A DNA stretch of 64,000 nt from an uncultured Collinsella sp. (GTDB taxonomy: Bacteria > Actinomycetota > Coriobacteriia > Coriobacteriales > Coriobacteriaceae). Below are positions 9,120-17,776 of this stretch, piece by piece. Where the stretch lies: the NCBI GenBank assembly GCA_900542635.1, contig UQOJ01000002.1, positions 16,068-80,067 of the forward strand, in the 5' to 3' direction. A program made the position numbers and the translations under genes. The notes below the pieces were generated by a model. The model saw only the letters and a list, made by a program, of their open reading frames with translations. It did no database searches and was not told the DNA's origin. Within the stretch, counting starts at the first letter, position 1; each line of letters opens with the position of its first letter.

Positions 9120-9941
9120 CTATGCCATCCCCTCGATAATCTTGGCAAGTTTTGCCGCCTGCTCGGACGCCGTTCCGTCAACGTCCTCGCACGTTTGGTC
9201 ACGGTCGGGCACAAACGAGCGCACGACCTGTGTCGGCGACCCGGCAAGACCGCAACGCGCGGGGTCGGCGTTCACGTCGGCGGCACTGACCACGCGCACG
9301 TCCGCCTCCTCCGCCGCGCGAATACCGGCAATACTCGGCATACGCAACTGGCCAATCTCCTTGGCAGTCGTCATCACGCACGGCATCTCAAGACGCACCG
9401 TCTCCTCGCCGGCATCGCAGCCGTGAACAAGCGCCAGTGAACCACAGGTCGTAAAGCCCGCGCTTTGCACGCAGCTCACGTCGGTCACACAGGGAATCTC
9501 AAAAGCACCGGCAAGCTCGGGGCCAATCTGGGCCGTATCGCCATCCACCGCCATCTTGCCGCAGATGAGCAGGTCGAAGTCCTCGTCGAGCGCCTCGATG
9601 CCGCACTTGAGGGCATAGGTGGTTGCCAGGGTATCGGCACCTGCAAAGGCGCGATCGGTCAGCAGCAGCGCGTCGTCGGCACCTCGAGCGATGCAGTCGC
9701 GCAGCAGCGACTCGGTCGCGGGGATGCCCATCGACACCACCGTCACGCGCACGTCCATGCCAAAGCCGATAAAGTCGTCCTTCAGCGCCAGCGCGCATTC
9801 CAGAGCGCTCGCATCGAACGGGTTAATGACCGCCTGCTTGCCATCACGCACGATGGTATTGGTCTTGGGGTCCATCTTGACCTCGGTGCTGCCCGGCACG
9901 GCCTTAACGCACACCACCATATGGAAATCACTCATATTCAC
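9120..9941 (-). CDS. etfB: Electron transfer flavoprotein beta subunit
   Basis: A 273-residue EtfB: VCVKAVPGSTEVKMDPKTNTIVRDGKQAVINPFDASALECAL is the typical N-terminus, followed by DALLLTDRAFAGADTLATTYAL and ICGKMAVDGDTAQIGPELA. It forms a heterodimer with the ferredoxin-EtfA protein encoded immediately downstream. The GTG start at 9941 overlaps the stop of the upstream dehydrogenase gene as GTGA, so the two are translationally coupled; AAAGGGGG lies upstream. An in-frame ATG at 9935 is an alternative start. Confidence 0.9.
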   Translation of the reverse strand: MNMSDFHMVVCVKAVPGSTEVKMDPKTNTIVRDGKQAVINPFDASALECALALKDDFIGFGMDVRVTVVSMGIPATESLLRDCIARGADDALLLTDRAFAGADTLATTYALKCGIEALDEDFDLLICGKMAVDGDTAQIGPELAGAFEIPCVTDVSCVQSAGFTTCGSLALVHGCDAGEETVRLEMPCVMTTAKEIGQLRMPSIAGIRAAEEADVRVVSAADVNADPARCGLAGSPTQVVRSFVPDRDQTCEDVDGTASEQAAKLAKIIEGMA

Positions 9942-11539
9942 GCGCCCCCTTTCTGGACGAGTTCATCCAAGAGCTTCTCCGCAAACAGGTTGCCGCGACC
10001 CAGCTGGCCGGCAGGATCGAGCTGGAGCTTGAGCTGCGCCGACTCGACCATGGCCTCGTGGCCGTACATCGTCTCCAAGAAGCCAGCCTTGATCTTGCCG
10101 ACGCCGTGTTCGGCGGAGACGGCGCCGCCCATAGCCGTTACCTCCGCAGCCCACTGGGCAAACAGCTCGCCACCGCGACGGTAGTCTTGCGCATCGCGCG
10201 GCAGGATGTTCACATGCAGATGGTTGTTACCGATGTGCCCCCAGGCAGCAGATTCAAGCCCGCTTTCGGCCAGTGTGCGGCGATAGAGGGCCACGACATC
10301 GGCAAGGCGTGCATTGGGCACCGACATGTCCGAGCCCAGCTTGGTGATGGTGGGGTCGGTGCGGCGACGCTCGTCGATAAGCATGTTGACGCTCTCGGGC
10401 ACCGCGTGGCGGAAGAATCGCTGGCACTCGCGATCGACCTCGGTGCGCGCGACCCATGTCGCATCGTCGCGGCCGCCCGCAAGCTCCAGCACCCATCCCA
10501 GGTGGTACAGTTCCTCGGTCGCCTGGGCCTCGTCATCGCAGTCGAGCTCCACGTAGACACAGACCTTGGCGTCTTTGTCGAGCGCCGGCAGCGAGGCAAA
10601 CGCCGTCGACTGCTCGCGCTGGCGACGTAGAATATCCAGGGCGCCAGCGTCGAAGTACTCGATGGCAGCCGCATGGGACAGGACGGGACGCACGGAATCG
10701 GTAAAGGACACGGCCTTGTCTTCGCTATCGAAAAAGCAGCTCACACCCCAAACGACCGCAGGCGCCGCCTGCAGGGCGATCTCGAGCTCGGTAATGACGC
10801 CGAGTGTGCCGCACGCACCGATAAAGAGGTCGATGGCGTCCATTTCGTCCGCAACGAAATAGCCTGAGGCATTTTTTGTCTTGGGCATGGTATAGCCGGG
10901 AAGATCGAGCTCGAGCGTACGGCCCGCTGCCGTCACGAGTGACAGGTGGCGGCCCTGGGCAAAAGCCTCGCCGCGCTGAAGCTCAAGCAAATCGCCATCA
11001 GGCAGCGCGACGTGGAGTCCCGTGATATGTGGGCGCAAGGAGCCGTAGGCGTAGCTGCGGGCACCAGAGGCGTTACATGCCGCCATGCCGCCCAGACAGG
11101 CAGACGTCTCGGTGGGATCGGTGGGAAAGAACTGCTCGGGGGCCTCTTGGAACTCCTCGTAGGCCTCAAGCGATGCCTGGTCCCAACCAGCAGTCGGCAG
11201 CACCTTCTTGCCCAGCTGCTTGCGCAGCTCAGAAAGCACAACACCCGGCTCCACGCGCAGTAGAAAGCGACCTTGTTCATCGCGGCGAAGGCCCAAGTAG
11301 CGATTCATACGGGAAGTATTGAGGATATGCCCGCCGTGGGGCACGGCACCGGCGGCAAGGCCGGTTCGGGCGCCCTGAACCGTTACCGGGACACGCTCGG
11401 CATGGAGCTTTTCCAAAATGGCACGGACCTCGTCTTCCGTTGTCGGAAACGAGATGCTCGAGGCCTCGCCCGACGTGCGAGACTCATCGCGGCCATACTC
11501 TTCGAACTCGTCGGTGAAGGGTTTGATGGTTGCAGACAC
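9938..11539 (-). CDS. FAD-linked oxidoreductase, GlcD/LctD type (putative 2-hydroxyacid dehydrogenase)
   Basis: A 533-residue protein with an N-terminal FAD_binding_4 domain (PVTVQGARTGLAAGAVPHGGHILNTSRMN; PTDPTETSACLGGMAACNASGARSYAYGS) and a C-terminal FAD-oxidase domain containing HIGNNHLHVNILP and SAEHGVGKIK. The family oxidises D-lactate, glycolate or related 2-hydroxyacids. It is first in an operon with etfB and ferredoxin-etfA, the set used by Acetobacterium lactate dehydrogenase to couple lactate oxidation by NAD to ferredoxin oxidation. It is some 65 residues longer than typical LctD, so the substrate may differ. The GTG start at 11539 has AAGGGGGA upstream. Confidence 0.85.
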   Translation of the reverse strand: MSATIKPFTDEFEEYGRDESRTSGEASSISFPTTEDEVRAILEKLHAERVPVTVQGARTGLAAGAVPHGGHILNTSRMNRYLGLRRDEQGRFLLRVEPGVVLSELRKQLGKKVLPTAGWDQASLEAYEEFQEAPEQFFPTDPTETSACLGGMAACNASGARSYAYGSLRPHITGLHVALPDGDLLELQRGEAFAQGRHLSLVTAAGRTLELDLPGYTMPKTKNASGYFVADEMDAIDLFIGACGTLGVITELEIALQAAPAVVWGVSCFFDSEDKAVSFTDSVRPVLSHAAAIEYFDAGALDILRRQREQSTAFASLPALDKDAKVCVYVELDCDDEAQATEELYHLGWVLELAGGRDDATWVARTEVDRECQRFFRHAVPESVNMLIDERRRTDPTITKLGSDMSVPNARLADVVALYRRTLAESGLESAAWGHIGNNHLHVNILPRDAQDYRRGGELFAQWAAEVTAMGGAVSAEHGVGKIKAGFLETMYGHEAMVESAQLKLQLDPAGQLGRGNLFAEKLLDELVQKGGA

Positions 11540-11885
11540 GCGAACTCCCCCTTTAGCTAACTACAGTGTTTGCAGGGAGATGTTACCGCATCGTTTCGTC
11601 GACGTGTTCGAGACCGTCTCCATAATTGGCGATTTTTACGTTCGTGCAATTCGGCGAGCGGCAAGGTTTCCTCGGCAGACGATGCTTTTGACACATATGG
11701 CCCCGCCGTCGCCGATCGCTCGATTGTCGCCCGAAAAAAGTTGAAGTAATTTTTGCCGCCTTTTACCTGCTGAGACGCCAATCCGTCAAGCATTTGGTCA
11801 GAAATTGGTCAAGTTGCGACTGATACGGTCGGCATCGACAGCCAAAACCGATAGAAGTTTTGGCCCAAGAAGCAGGGAGGTTCCC
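11540..11885 (+). promoter_or_regulatory. 346-bp intergenic region with direct repeats and a hairpin before the surface-protein cluster
   Basis: No gene is evident. TTGGTCA occurs twice on the same face, 11 bp apart (11794-11800 and 11805-11811), which could be paired binding sites. An 8-bp hairpin (GCCAAAAC at 11841-11848, GTTTTGGC at 11857-11864) lies just before the ribosome site of the first surface-cluster gene. The region serves two divergent units: the dehydrogenase/ETF operon and the surface cluster. Confidence 0.4.
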
Positions 11886-12182
11886 ATGGCATATTACTGG
11901 CCCCAGTACGGCATCGCCATCGAAGTCGACGACGATCCCCATCTCCTGCCTTTCGACGAAGAGGCATTCCCCGATACGACGGTCTACCACGTTACCACCG
12001 ATGTGATCTGCGACCCCGAGTCGTTCTCGGCGCTCGCCCACCACATCGCGCATATCCACGACATCGAGCTCCCTCCCGACTTCGACGAGCTTGCTTACTC
12101 GCGCCGCCTGATGCTTCACATGCTCTTTGGAGCGGACCCGTCCACCTTTGCGCGCATCTATACCGCCAAGGATGCCGCATGA
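11886..12182 (+). CDS. Small protein of unknown function, first gene of the surface cluster
   Basis: A 98-residue protein that I do not recognise. It is acidic, without signal peptide or membrane segment, so it is probably cytosolic; notable parts are MAYYWPQYGIAIEVDDD and several His residues near the middle. AGGGAGG precedes the ATG at 11886. The frame extends upstream to 11805, but that stretch lacks a ribosome site. Its last four bases overlap the next start as ATGA, so it is coupled to the membrane-anchored protein. The context suggests a role in expressing or assembling the surface proteins, but nothing in the sequence proves it. Confidence 0.6.
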   Translation: MAYYWPQYGIAIEVDDDPHLLPFDEEAFPDTTVYHVTTDVICDPESFSALAHHIAHIHDIELPPDFDELAYSRRLMLHMLFGADPSTFARIYTAKDAA

Positions 12183-12688
12183 GCGCGAAGAGGCCACCCC
12201 ACTTTGTAGGCCTGGGTCGTCGCAAAAAGCTCATCGTTGCCTGTTTGGCCATCGTCTGCGCCCTTGTCGCCGTAGGACTATACGCTTGGCAGTCGCAGCC
12301 CGTACCCGAGGCGGGCGCTTCGGTTACGACGGCCGAGGGCAAAACGCGTCAGGAAATCCAAGATGAGCTCGACGCTATCGTCCGCGACAACATGATGACG
12401 ATTTCGGTCGCGCCGGTCGCTCAGCTGCAGGAGGACGGCAAGCTGCGCGTCAACGTGCAAAACGTCCAAGACAATAAATTTCCCCAGCGATTCCGCGTCA
12501 TCCAAAACGACGAGACCATGTACGAATCCGGTGTGGTCGAGACCGGCAAGACAATCGAGACGTGCCCCGCCGGCGACATCAAAGAAGGCGAGGCGTACAT
12601 CGAGATCCAGGCACTCGATGCCAAGACCCTCGACAGCCACGGCAATCCGACACGTGTCAAGGTGCGGGTTGAGCAAGCCGAGAACTAG
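12179..12688 (+). CDS. Membrane-anchored extracytoplasmic protein of unknown function
   Basis: A 169-residue protein with a basic N-terminus (GLGRRKK) and one hydrophobic segment at about residues 18-37, then a roughly 130-residue exposed domain. The rest is hydrophilic and predicted rich in beta-strand (TISVAPVAQLQEDGKLRVNVQNVQDNKFPQRFRV). There is no cleavage site typical of secretion and no lipobox, so it is probably anchored by the N-terminal helix. It is coupled to the preceding gene by an ATGA overlap. I do not recognise a family; the position beside a WxL-like protein and a sortase-anchored protein suggests the cell surface. Confidence 0.6.
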   Translation: MSAKRPPHFVGLGRRKKLIVACLAIVCALVAVGLYAWQSQPVPEAGASVTTAEGKTRQEIQDELDAIVRDNMMTISVAPVAQLQEDGKLRVNVQNVQDNKFPQRFRVIQNDETMYESGVVETGKTIETCPAGDIKEGEAYIEIQALDAKTLDSHGNPTRVKVRVEQAEN

Positions 12689-12778
12689 CTTTTCCGGCCG
12701 ACGCGGCACCGCACGCAATTCACCAGCATTCGTCCAATCATCGCGGGGACGGCCCGCGGCGAATAGAAAGGAACGACC

Positions 12779-13378
12779 ATGGACATCACCAGAAACATGA
12801 ACGGAGCCAGAGCGCTCGTCGTGGGCGCAGGGCTCGCGCTCGCGCTCGCAATGGGCGCTGCCCCGACGCCAGCTATGGCGGCCGGGCGCGTTGGAACCAC
12901 GAAAGTAATGGTCAGGACCGAGATCGACAACGTTGAGTTCAAAGTTCCGACGGTTATTCCCTTCGTCGCCAAGGCCGACGGCACGCTTCAGGGCCCCTCA
13001 GAAGACGCGACCACCATCGACAATCATTCGGCCTACGGCATCCATGTCACCAACATGAAGATCGACGCCATGAACACCTGGACCATTGCTGCCGACGCCA
13101 AGGCCGGAACCGCGCAGAACTCCATCGACTTTAAGGTCGGCCCCGACGGCGCACTCCAGAACGCCAGCGCCGCAATGCAGGGGACGGGCCTCGATCTTTC
13201 CAAGAATGCAGCCTTCGACATGGGCTACCAGGGCATTGCCGGCGGCACAGACAAAATTAAGCTCAAGACAAGCGGAAACGTCGCCCGCGTCACGCGCGAC
13301 ATCTTCCACGTAACCGGCGAAGGCGATCAGGTTGCAACGATCACCTGGACGGTCGAGCCCGGTGTGCACACGGCATAA
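12779..13378 (+). CDS. Secreted WxL-like surface protein
   Basis: A 199-residue protein with a clear signal peptide (positive N-terminus, hydrophobic core, probable cleavage after AMA near residue 35). The mature part has two Trp motifs spaced like the WxL domain of Gram-positive surface proteins: NTWTIAAD in the middle and ATITWTVEPG near the C-terminus, with I and V in place of the last Leu. The VPTVIPFVAKADGTL...IDNHSAYGIHVTNM part recurs, as far as I recall, in Coriobacteria surface proteins. WxL proteins bind peptidoglycan non-covalently. GAAAGGAA lies before the ATG. The WxL assignment is inference from spacing. Confidence 0.6.
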   Translation: MDITRNMNGARALVVGAGLALALAMGAAPTPAMAAGRVGTTKVMVRTEIDNVEFKVPTVIPFVAKADGTLQGPSEDATTIDNHSAYGIHVTNMKIDAMNTWTIAADAKAGTAQNSIDFKVGPDGALQNASAAMQGTGLDLSKNAAFDMGYQGIAGGTDKIKLKTSGNVARVTRDIFHVTGEGDQVATITWTVEPGVHTA

Positions 13379-13643
13379 GGCCGTCGCCCTGGCCGCCGCC
13401 GTCAGCATCCTAGCGTTTGGGCCAGCCATGGCCTTTGCCCAGCAAGAACAGGCGCAGGCCGCCACACAAGTGACGGTCGACCTCTCGGAGCTCGACCGCG
13501 GCGACCGCGAAGAACCGTTGGCGCAGACAGGCGATGGACGTTGGCTCTTGGCAGCAGGCGCCACAGCAGCAGGCGCGGGAACCGCCGGCCTCGGTCTGCA
13601 CATCAAACGCAGCCAGAAACAAAACACGGACAGGCCGCACTAA
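13362..13643 (+). CDS. Small sortase-anchored surface protein (LAQTG)
   Basis: A roughly 93-residue protein with a signal peptide (RHKAVALAAAVSILAFGPAMAFA), a short mature region of about 30 residues, then LAQTGD, a hydrophobic segment and a basic tail (HIKRSQKQ). LAXTG is the signal type expected for class E sortases. Small LPXTG proteins of this kind accompany WxL proteins in Firmicutes clusters. The start is uncertain: the GTG at 13362 gives a compact signal peptide but overlaps the previous gene by 17 bases, while a TTG at 13332 gives ten more residues. No sortase gene lies in the window. Confidence 0.65.
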   Translation: MCTRHKAVALAAAVSILAFGPAMAFAQQEQAQAATQVTVDLSELDRGDREEPLAQTGDGRWLLAAGATAAGAGTAGLGLHIKRSQKQNTDRPH

Positions 13644-13661
13644 ATTAGCTAAGGAGACCCC

Positions 13662-15092
13662 ATGGCATCGAAGAACCTTTTGCCCGTCGTCGCACTTTGC
13701 GGCGCGCTCGCAACCGGAACGCCTGTCGCCGCTTGGGCGACTCCCGTCATGGCAGACTCCTTACCAGCAGCCCTAAGTTCCGCCCCAAATCCGTCGAGTA
13801 CCATTGCGTGCGAGCGTTTTTCGATCGCACAGGCCGCGGTCTCAACCTCGGGATGCCTTCGTCGTGATACGGACGGCTCGATAGTCGTGGATATCAAGCG
13901 TTCGAACAAGGCAAACGGCTCCCAGGCGGGGTGCACCGTCTGCACGTGGCGCTCGGTTGTGCTCGATGCGGATGGCGATCCATGCAATTTAGAGCTGCGC
14001 ATCGACATCGCTTCGGTCGATGACTCGGCGAACGGAGCGAAGGTCGCCTTCGACGGTACGTTTTTTGAGAAAGGAGGCGGTATATGTCTGGGCTGCGCCG
14101 CCGCGAATGCAGATGATGCGCAGCCCACCCTCTCATTCACGGCATCGTTGCGGCTGACCAAAGCCGGTACCGATGCCATCGCGGCGGGAGAAGCGTCCCT
14201 GCTGTTCTACGCCGTCAGCACCAAAGACACAGACGCTCATTTCGAGAAGCCAGCCGGATCACTCAGCCTTACACGAGGGATAGAGGCAGGCCCTATTGAA
14301 ATCGATGCCCACGCGCAAAGCAGGCAACGCATTCTTGCCGACCCGGCGCTTCTCGAAATGGAGTGGAACGGATCAGGAGCCATCGGAATTCTCCCCTCCG
14401 CGCTTGACGCCAAGACGCTCCCCTCAAACGACGAACCCATCAATGCAACCATACAAGAAGAGAGCGCGGACAAAGAAGCAGGTGCGGGCGACACGCCGTC
14501 GCCGACAAACAGCGTCCCAGCTTCTTTCGAAGCATCGAATGAGCCCGCTGCCGTTCCAAACGACCCCGAGCTCGCGGACAGCCTGGGGCTTGCTGATCCT
14601 CAAGAAATTGATGAGGGTAACTGCTGCGTGCTTGCCGCGCTCGACCACACAGAGGTCATCGACGCTGCGAACATCGAAGTTGCCGCCGCCAATCAGCCCG
14701 TCCGCAAGTCGGCCATCATCGCATTTCCCGAATCCATCGAAGTCGTCTTTTTGCCATCGGGCGAGGTCGTGGCCCCAACACTGCTCACCTTGTTGGGCGC
14801 CAAGAATACTCGAAACGAAATTAAAAAGGTCACGGTTGTCGACCCTGTAACCACCGCTAAACTGCGTCTATACGCCGTTGCCCCAGACGGAGGCAAGACC
14901 TTGGAATTCGATGGCGACACACTCCTAGCCTGGCGACGTCTGGACATTATGCAAGACGTCTCGTATCAGATCGAACTCGTAGGGTTTGATCGTGCCCGCG
15001 ATGCCAATATCATCGCCGCGGCTATTGAATCCCCACAGCGGCTTATGACGTTGCGCTTTGACTACTATCCCTATGTCCCGACAACCACCTGA
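13662..15092 (+). CDS. Large secreted protein of unknown function, last gene of the surface cluster
   Basis: A 476-residue protein with an N-terminal signal peptide (LLPVVALCGALATGTPVAAWATPVMA). The N-terminal half contains paired cysteines (GCTVCTW; GICLGCAA) and beta-rich stretches; residues about 260-310 are an acidic, low-complexity linker (EESADKEAGAGDTPSPTNS); the C-terminal third, from FPESIEVVFLPSGEVVAPTLLTLLG, looks like a separate beta domain ending in RFDYYPYVPTTT. There is no C-terminal anchor, so it is either secreted or held by partner proteins. AAGGAGA lies 5 bases before the ATG. It may play the binding-partner role seen in WxL clusters; that is inference. Confidence 0.6.
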   Translation: MASKNLLPVVALCGALATGTPVAAWATPVMADSLPAALSSAPNPSSTIACERFSIAQAAVSTSGCLRRDTDGSIVVDIKRSNKANGSQAGCTVCTWRSVVLDADGDPCNLELRIDIASVDDSANGAKVAFDGTFFEKGGGICLGCAAANADDAQPTLSFTASLRLTKAGTDAIAAGEASLLFYAVSTKDTDAHFEKPAGSLSLTRGIEAGPIEIDAHAQSRQRILADPALLEMEWNGSGAIGILPSALDAKTLPSNDEPINATIQEESADKEAGAGDTPSPTNSVPASFEASNEPAAVPNDPELADSLGLADPQEIDEGNCCVLAALDHTEVIDAANIEVAAANQPVRKSAIIAFPESIEVVFLPSGEVVAPTLLTLLGAKNTRNEIKKVTVVDPVTTAKLRLYAVAPDGGKTLEFDGDTLLAWRRLDIMQDVSYQIELVGFDRARDANIIAAAIESPQRLMTLRFDYYPYVPTTT

Positions 15093-15210
15093 GGCTTAAA
15101 TGCTGCGCACCATTCCTAATACCACTTATATAACGTATTAGATGAGTCGCGATGTGCCTCGCATTTCGTTCTGCTACGATTGCCACGTTGGCATCAATAC
15201 AGGAGGGCTC

Positions 15211-15927
15211 ATGCCGGGCTTGGGAACAATCATCAACGTTGTGCTTTTAGTTGCGGGCGGTCTTTTGGGATTAGCGGGCGGCCGCTTCATTACACCGCGC
15301 ATTCAAGACACGCTCATGAAAGCATCGGGGCTGTGCGTCCTGTTTATCGGCCTTGGCGGCACCATGCAAAAGATGCTCCTTATCGATGGGAAGGCGCTGG
15401 CGACCACTGGTACCACCATGCTCATTGTCTCGTTCGCCCTCGGCTCGCTCATCGGCGAGGCCATCAACTTGGAGGCCGCCATTGAGAACCTTGGCGAATG
15501 GCTCAAGCGCAAAACCGGCAGCGAGGGCGATAACGAGTTCACCAACGCTTTTGTCTCGACTTCACTCACCGTGTGTATCGGCGCCATGGCCATTGTGGGA
15601 TCGATCCAGGACGGCCTGCTCGGCGACTGGTCCACGCTTGCCCTCAAGGGCGCGCTGGACTGCATCATCGTCTGCACCATGACGGCGTCGCTTGGCCGCG
15701 GCTGCATTTTCTCCGCCCTGCCCGTCGCTGTGTTCCAGGGGACAATCACGCTGTTTGCCGGCGCACTCTCCCCCATCATGACTACGGCAGCCCTCGACAG
15801 CCTTTCGCTTGTGGGCTCCATGCTCATCTTCTGTGTTGGCGTTAACCTTATTCGACCTCAGACCTTCCGCACGGCCAACATGCTCCCCTCCGTCGTCGTG
15901 GCGGTCATCTACGCCCTCTTGTTCTAA
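15211..15927 (+). CDS. DUF554 membrane protein
   Basis: A 238-residue protein with about seven hydrophobic segments that matches the DUF554 family: MPGLGTIINVVLLVAGGLLGLAGGRF at the start, GLGGTMQKM, and VCIGAMAIVGSIQDGLLGD in the middle. Family members are predicted transporters of unknown substrate. The ATG at 15211 is preceded by AGGAGGG; the frame is open from 15142 but the extension has no family match. It appears to be a single-gene unit, with the TerB operon promoter 45 bases beyond its stop. Confidence 0.85.
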   Translation: MPGLGTIINVVLLVAGGLLGLAGGRFITPRIQDTLMKASGLCVLFIGLGGTMQKMLLIDGKALATTGTTMLIVSFALGSLIGEAINLEAAIENLGEWLKRKTGSEGDNEFTNAFVSTSLTVCIGAMAIVGSIQDGLLGDWSTLALKGALDCIIVCTMTASLGRGCIFSALPVAVFQGTITLFAGALSPIMTTAALDSLSLVGSMLIFCVGVNLIRPQTFRTANMLPSVVVAVIYALLF

Positions 15928-15972
15928 ATCTATCTACACAGCGGTATCTCGAACATCTGTTTGATGCTGTGC

Positions 15973-15978
15973 TATGAT
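15973..15978 (+). promoter_or_regulatory. Extended -10 promoter of the TerB/ATPase/helicase operon
   Basis: TATGAT at 15973-15978 preceded by TGC forms an extended -10 element (TGnTATGAT), 37 bases before the GTG start. No good -35 is evident at 17 bp, as is common for extended -10 promoters. Confidence 0.4.
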
Positions 15979-16015
15979 ATGAGGTCACCGAAGCTGCGTT
16001 AGGAGAGGAGAAGCG

Positions 16016-17776
16016 GTGGCCGACCAGGACATCAAGATGCTCATCGAGCGCATTATGGCCGAGGCCCGGACCCATCAGTCCGCTCGCTTCTCACATGAGG
16101 TCTACGCAGACGAGCCGATTCTCAAGACCGGCCGACAGATGCAGAACTTCCTCCCCGACCAGTACCGCAAGATGCGTGAGATATCGCGTTGGCAAGAAGA
16201 CCCCAAGGGCGGCGCGGGCCGTTGGCTTTCGGAAGCCGAGCTTTTCTACCGCCAAGGCCTGCTGATGGCCGACTTTGAGGACGACTGCCCCTACAACGGC
16301 ACCTTTAAGTCGTACTTTCCCACCTACAACGCCATGAGCGACCGGCAGTTGCGCGGCTACTTTACCTGGCGTGCCCAAGTGCGCCGCGGAACCGTCGAGG
16401 AAACGTCTACGTCCTTCGCCTTTCTGTATCTCTATGAGCTGATTTGCGGCATTGGCGTAGATGACCCGCTCGATGGTTTTAACAAGATCAAGGCCTTTTG
16501 GGATGCCTACCGCGCCTTCGAGCCCGACATCGACCGGTTTGCACGCGTGTGGTTGCAGGACTACGCCGTGTTCCACGGGCTTGACCCCAAGCTGCTTCGT
16601 GATTCTAAAACCGTCATGTTCGATAACGCCCTTATCGAGCTGCGGCGCGCGGCACGAGACCTTGTACCAGCACCGGCGCCGTCCGGCCAGACCCCCAAGC
16701 GTCGCAAAACCTCCGAGCCCACGCTCCCCCTTCCGCCCGATGAGGTGCGCGAGGAGCGACTCATGGCCGCCATCAACGCCCTCTCCACGTACAACCTAAG
16801 TAACTCGCGGCTCGACCGCAGCCACCACCGCGATCTGCGCCACGTGGCATGCGCCGTGTATGTCCGCATGGCGCGCTACTATGACACGCACCGAAAGACC
16901 GGCATCGTGGCGAGTTTATTTGGGGAGGAGACGGCCATGCCCTACACCATGTTTGCCTCGGCCGTATTCTTTGCGCCCGAGCGCCACGAGGACTGCGAAT
17001 ACCGCCTGGATCCTATCCATATCTACCGTTGCCAAAACGGCTTTTGGGAATGCATGCGTATCCATGGCAGTAGGCAAAAGAGCAGCAAGCTCGGTGAAAT
17101 GATGCGCGCCTGCGACCAACGCCTGCGCCTGGCGCTGGACCCCGCCCATCCCCTTAAGGAAGAAAAGGTCCCCAAATATCTGGCCAAGATTATCGATGAC
17201 GAGATTGTGGCATGGCTTTCATGGGACGCCGCACACCAGCCCGTCAAGATCGATATCGATCTGAGTCAGCTGGGGCACATTCGAAGCGCCGCCGCGCAAA
17301 CGCGTGAAGCGCTTTTGATCGATGAAGAGCGCGAGGACGGCGCACCTGTGGAAGCCGAGGCGGCGGACTCAGGGCAACCGGAAGCCGAGCCCGTAGCCGA
17401 CGCGATTGTCGAGGCGGTCGCGGCACCCATTCGGCAGGACGAGACCGACGAGCCGACCATATCCACCGAACAGTTTGGTGTCGTGGCACCGCTTCTCGCG
17501 CCGACGCCCGCGTTCGCAGCTGCTGCGCCCGCTGACGCCGCGACCGAACTCGCGCCCGCCGCAACCGCGTATCTTCGCGCACTGCTCGAGCAAAACGCAG
17601 CGCAAGCGACATCGGCAGTGGCGCACTCGGGCCAGAGCGAGGACATGCTCGTCGATACCATCAACGAGGCGCTCTTCGACCTGGTGGGCGACACCGTAAT
17701 TGAATTTAGCGCGGCAGGGCCGCAGATTATCGAGGATTACGAAGCAGACGTGAGAGGATACCTAGACCATGAGTGA
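16016..17776 (+). CDS. TerB-N domain protein
   Basis: A 586-residue soluble protein. The first roughly 220 residues resemble the TerB-N domain (ILKTGRQMQNFLPDQYRKMREISRWQ; FEDDCPYNGTFKSYFPTYNAMSDRQLRGYFTWRAQVRRG; FLYLYELICGIG). The middle part has basic and aromatic stretches, residues about 440-530 form an Ala/Pro/Glu-rich linker, and the C-terminus (LLVDTINEALFDLVGDTVIEFSAAGPQIIEDYEADVRGYL) resembles TerB-C. Such proteins are linked to stress and phage-defence neighbourhoods and are thought to act as scaffolds. The GTG start at 16016 has AGGAGAGGAGAA upstream. It overlaps the ATPase gene by 8 bases, so the two are coupled. Confidence 0.78.
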   Translation: MADQDIKMLIERIMAEARTHQSARFSHEVYADEPILKTGRQMQNFLPDQYRKMREISRWQEDPKGGAGRWLSEAELFYRQGLLMADFEDDCPYNGTFKSYFPTYNAMSDRQLRGYFTWRAQVRRGTVEETSTSFAFLYLYELICGIGVDDPLDGFNKIKAFWDAYRAFEPDIDRFARVWLQDYAVFHGLDPKLLRDSKTVMFDNALIELRRAARDLVPAPAPSGQTPKRRKTSEPTLPLPPDEVREERLMAAINALSTYNLSNSRLDRSHHRDLRHVACAVYVRMARYYDTHRKTGIVASLFGEETAMPYTMFASAVFFAPERHEDCEYRLDPIHIYRCQNGFWECMRIHGSRQKSSKLGEMMRACDQRLRLALDPAHPLKEEKVPKYLAKIIDDEIVAWLSWDAAHQPVKIDIDLSQLGHIRSAAAQTREALLIDEEREDGAPVEAEAADSGQPEAEPVADAIVEAVAAPIRQDETDEPTISTEQFGVVAPLLAPTPAFAAAAPADAATELAPAATAYLRALLEQNAAQATSAVAHSGQSEDMLVDTINEALFDLVGDTVIEFSAAGPQIIEDYEADVRGYLDHE

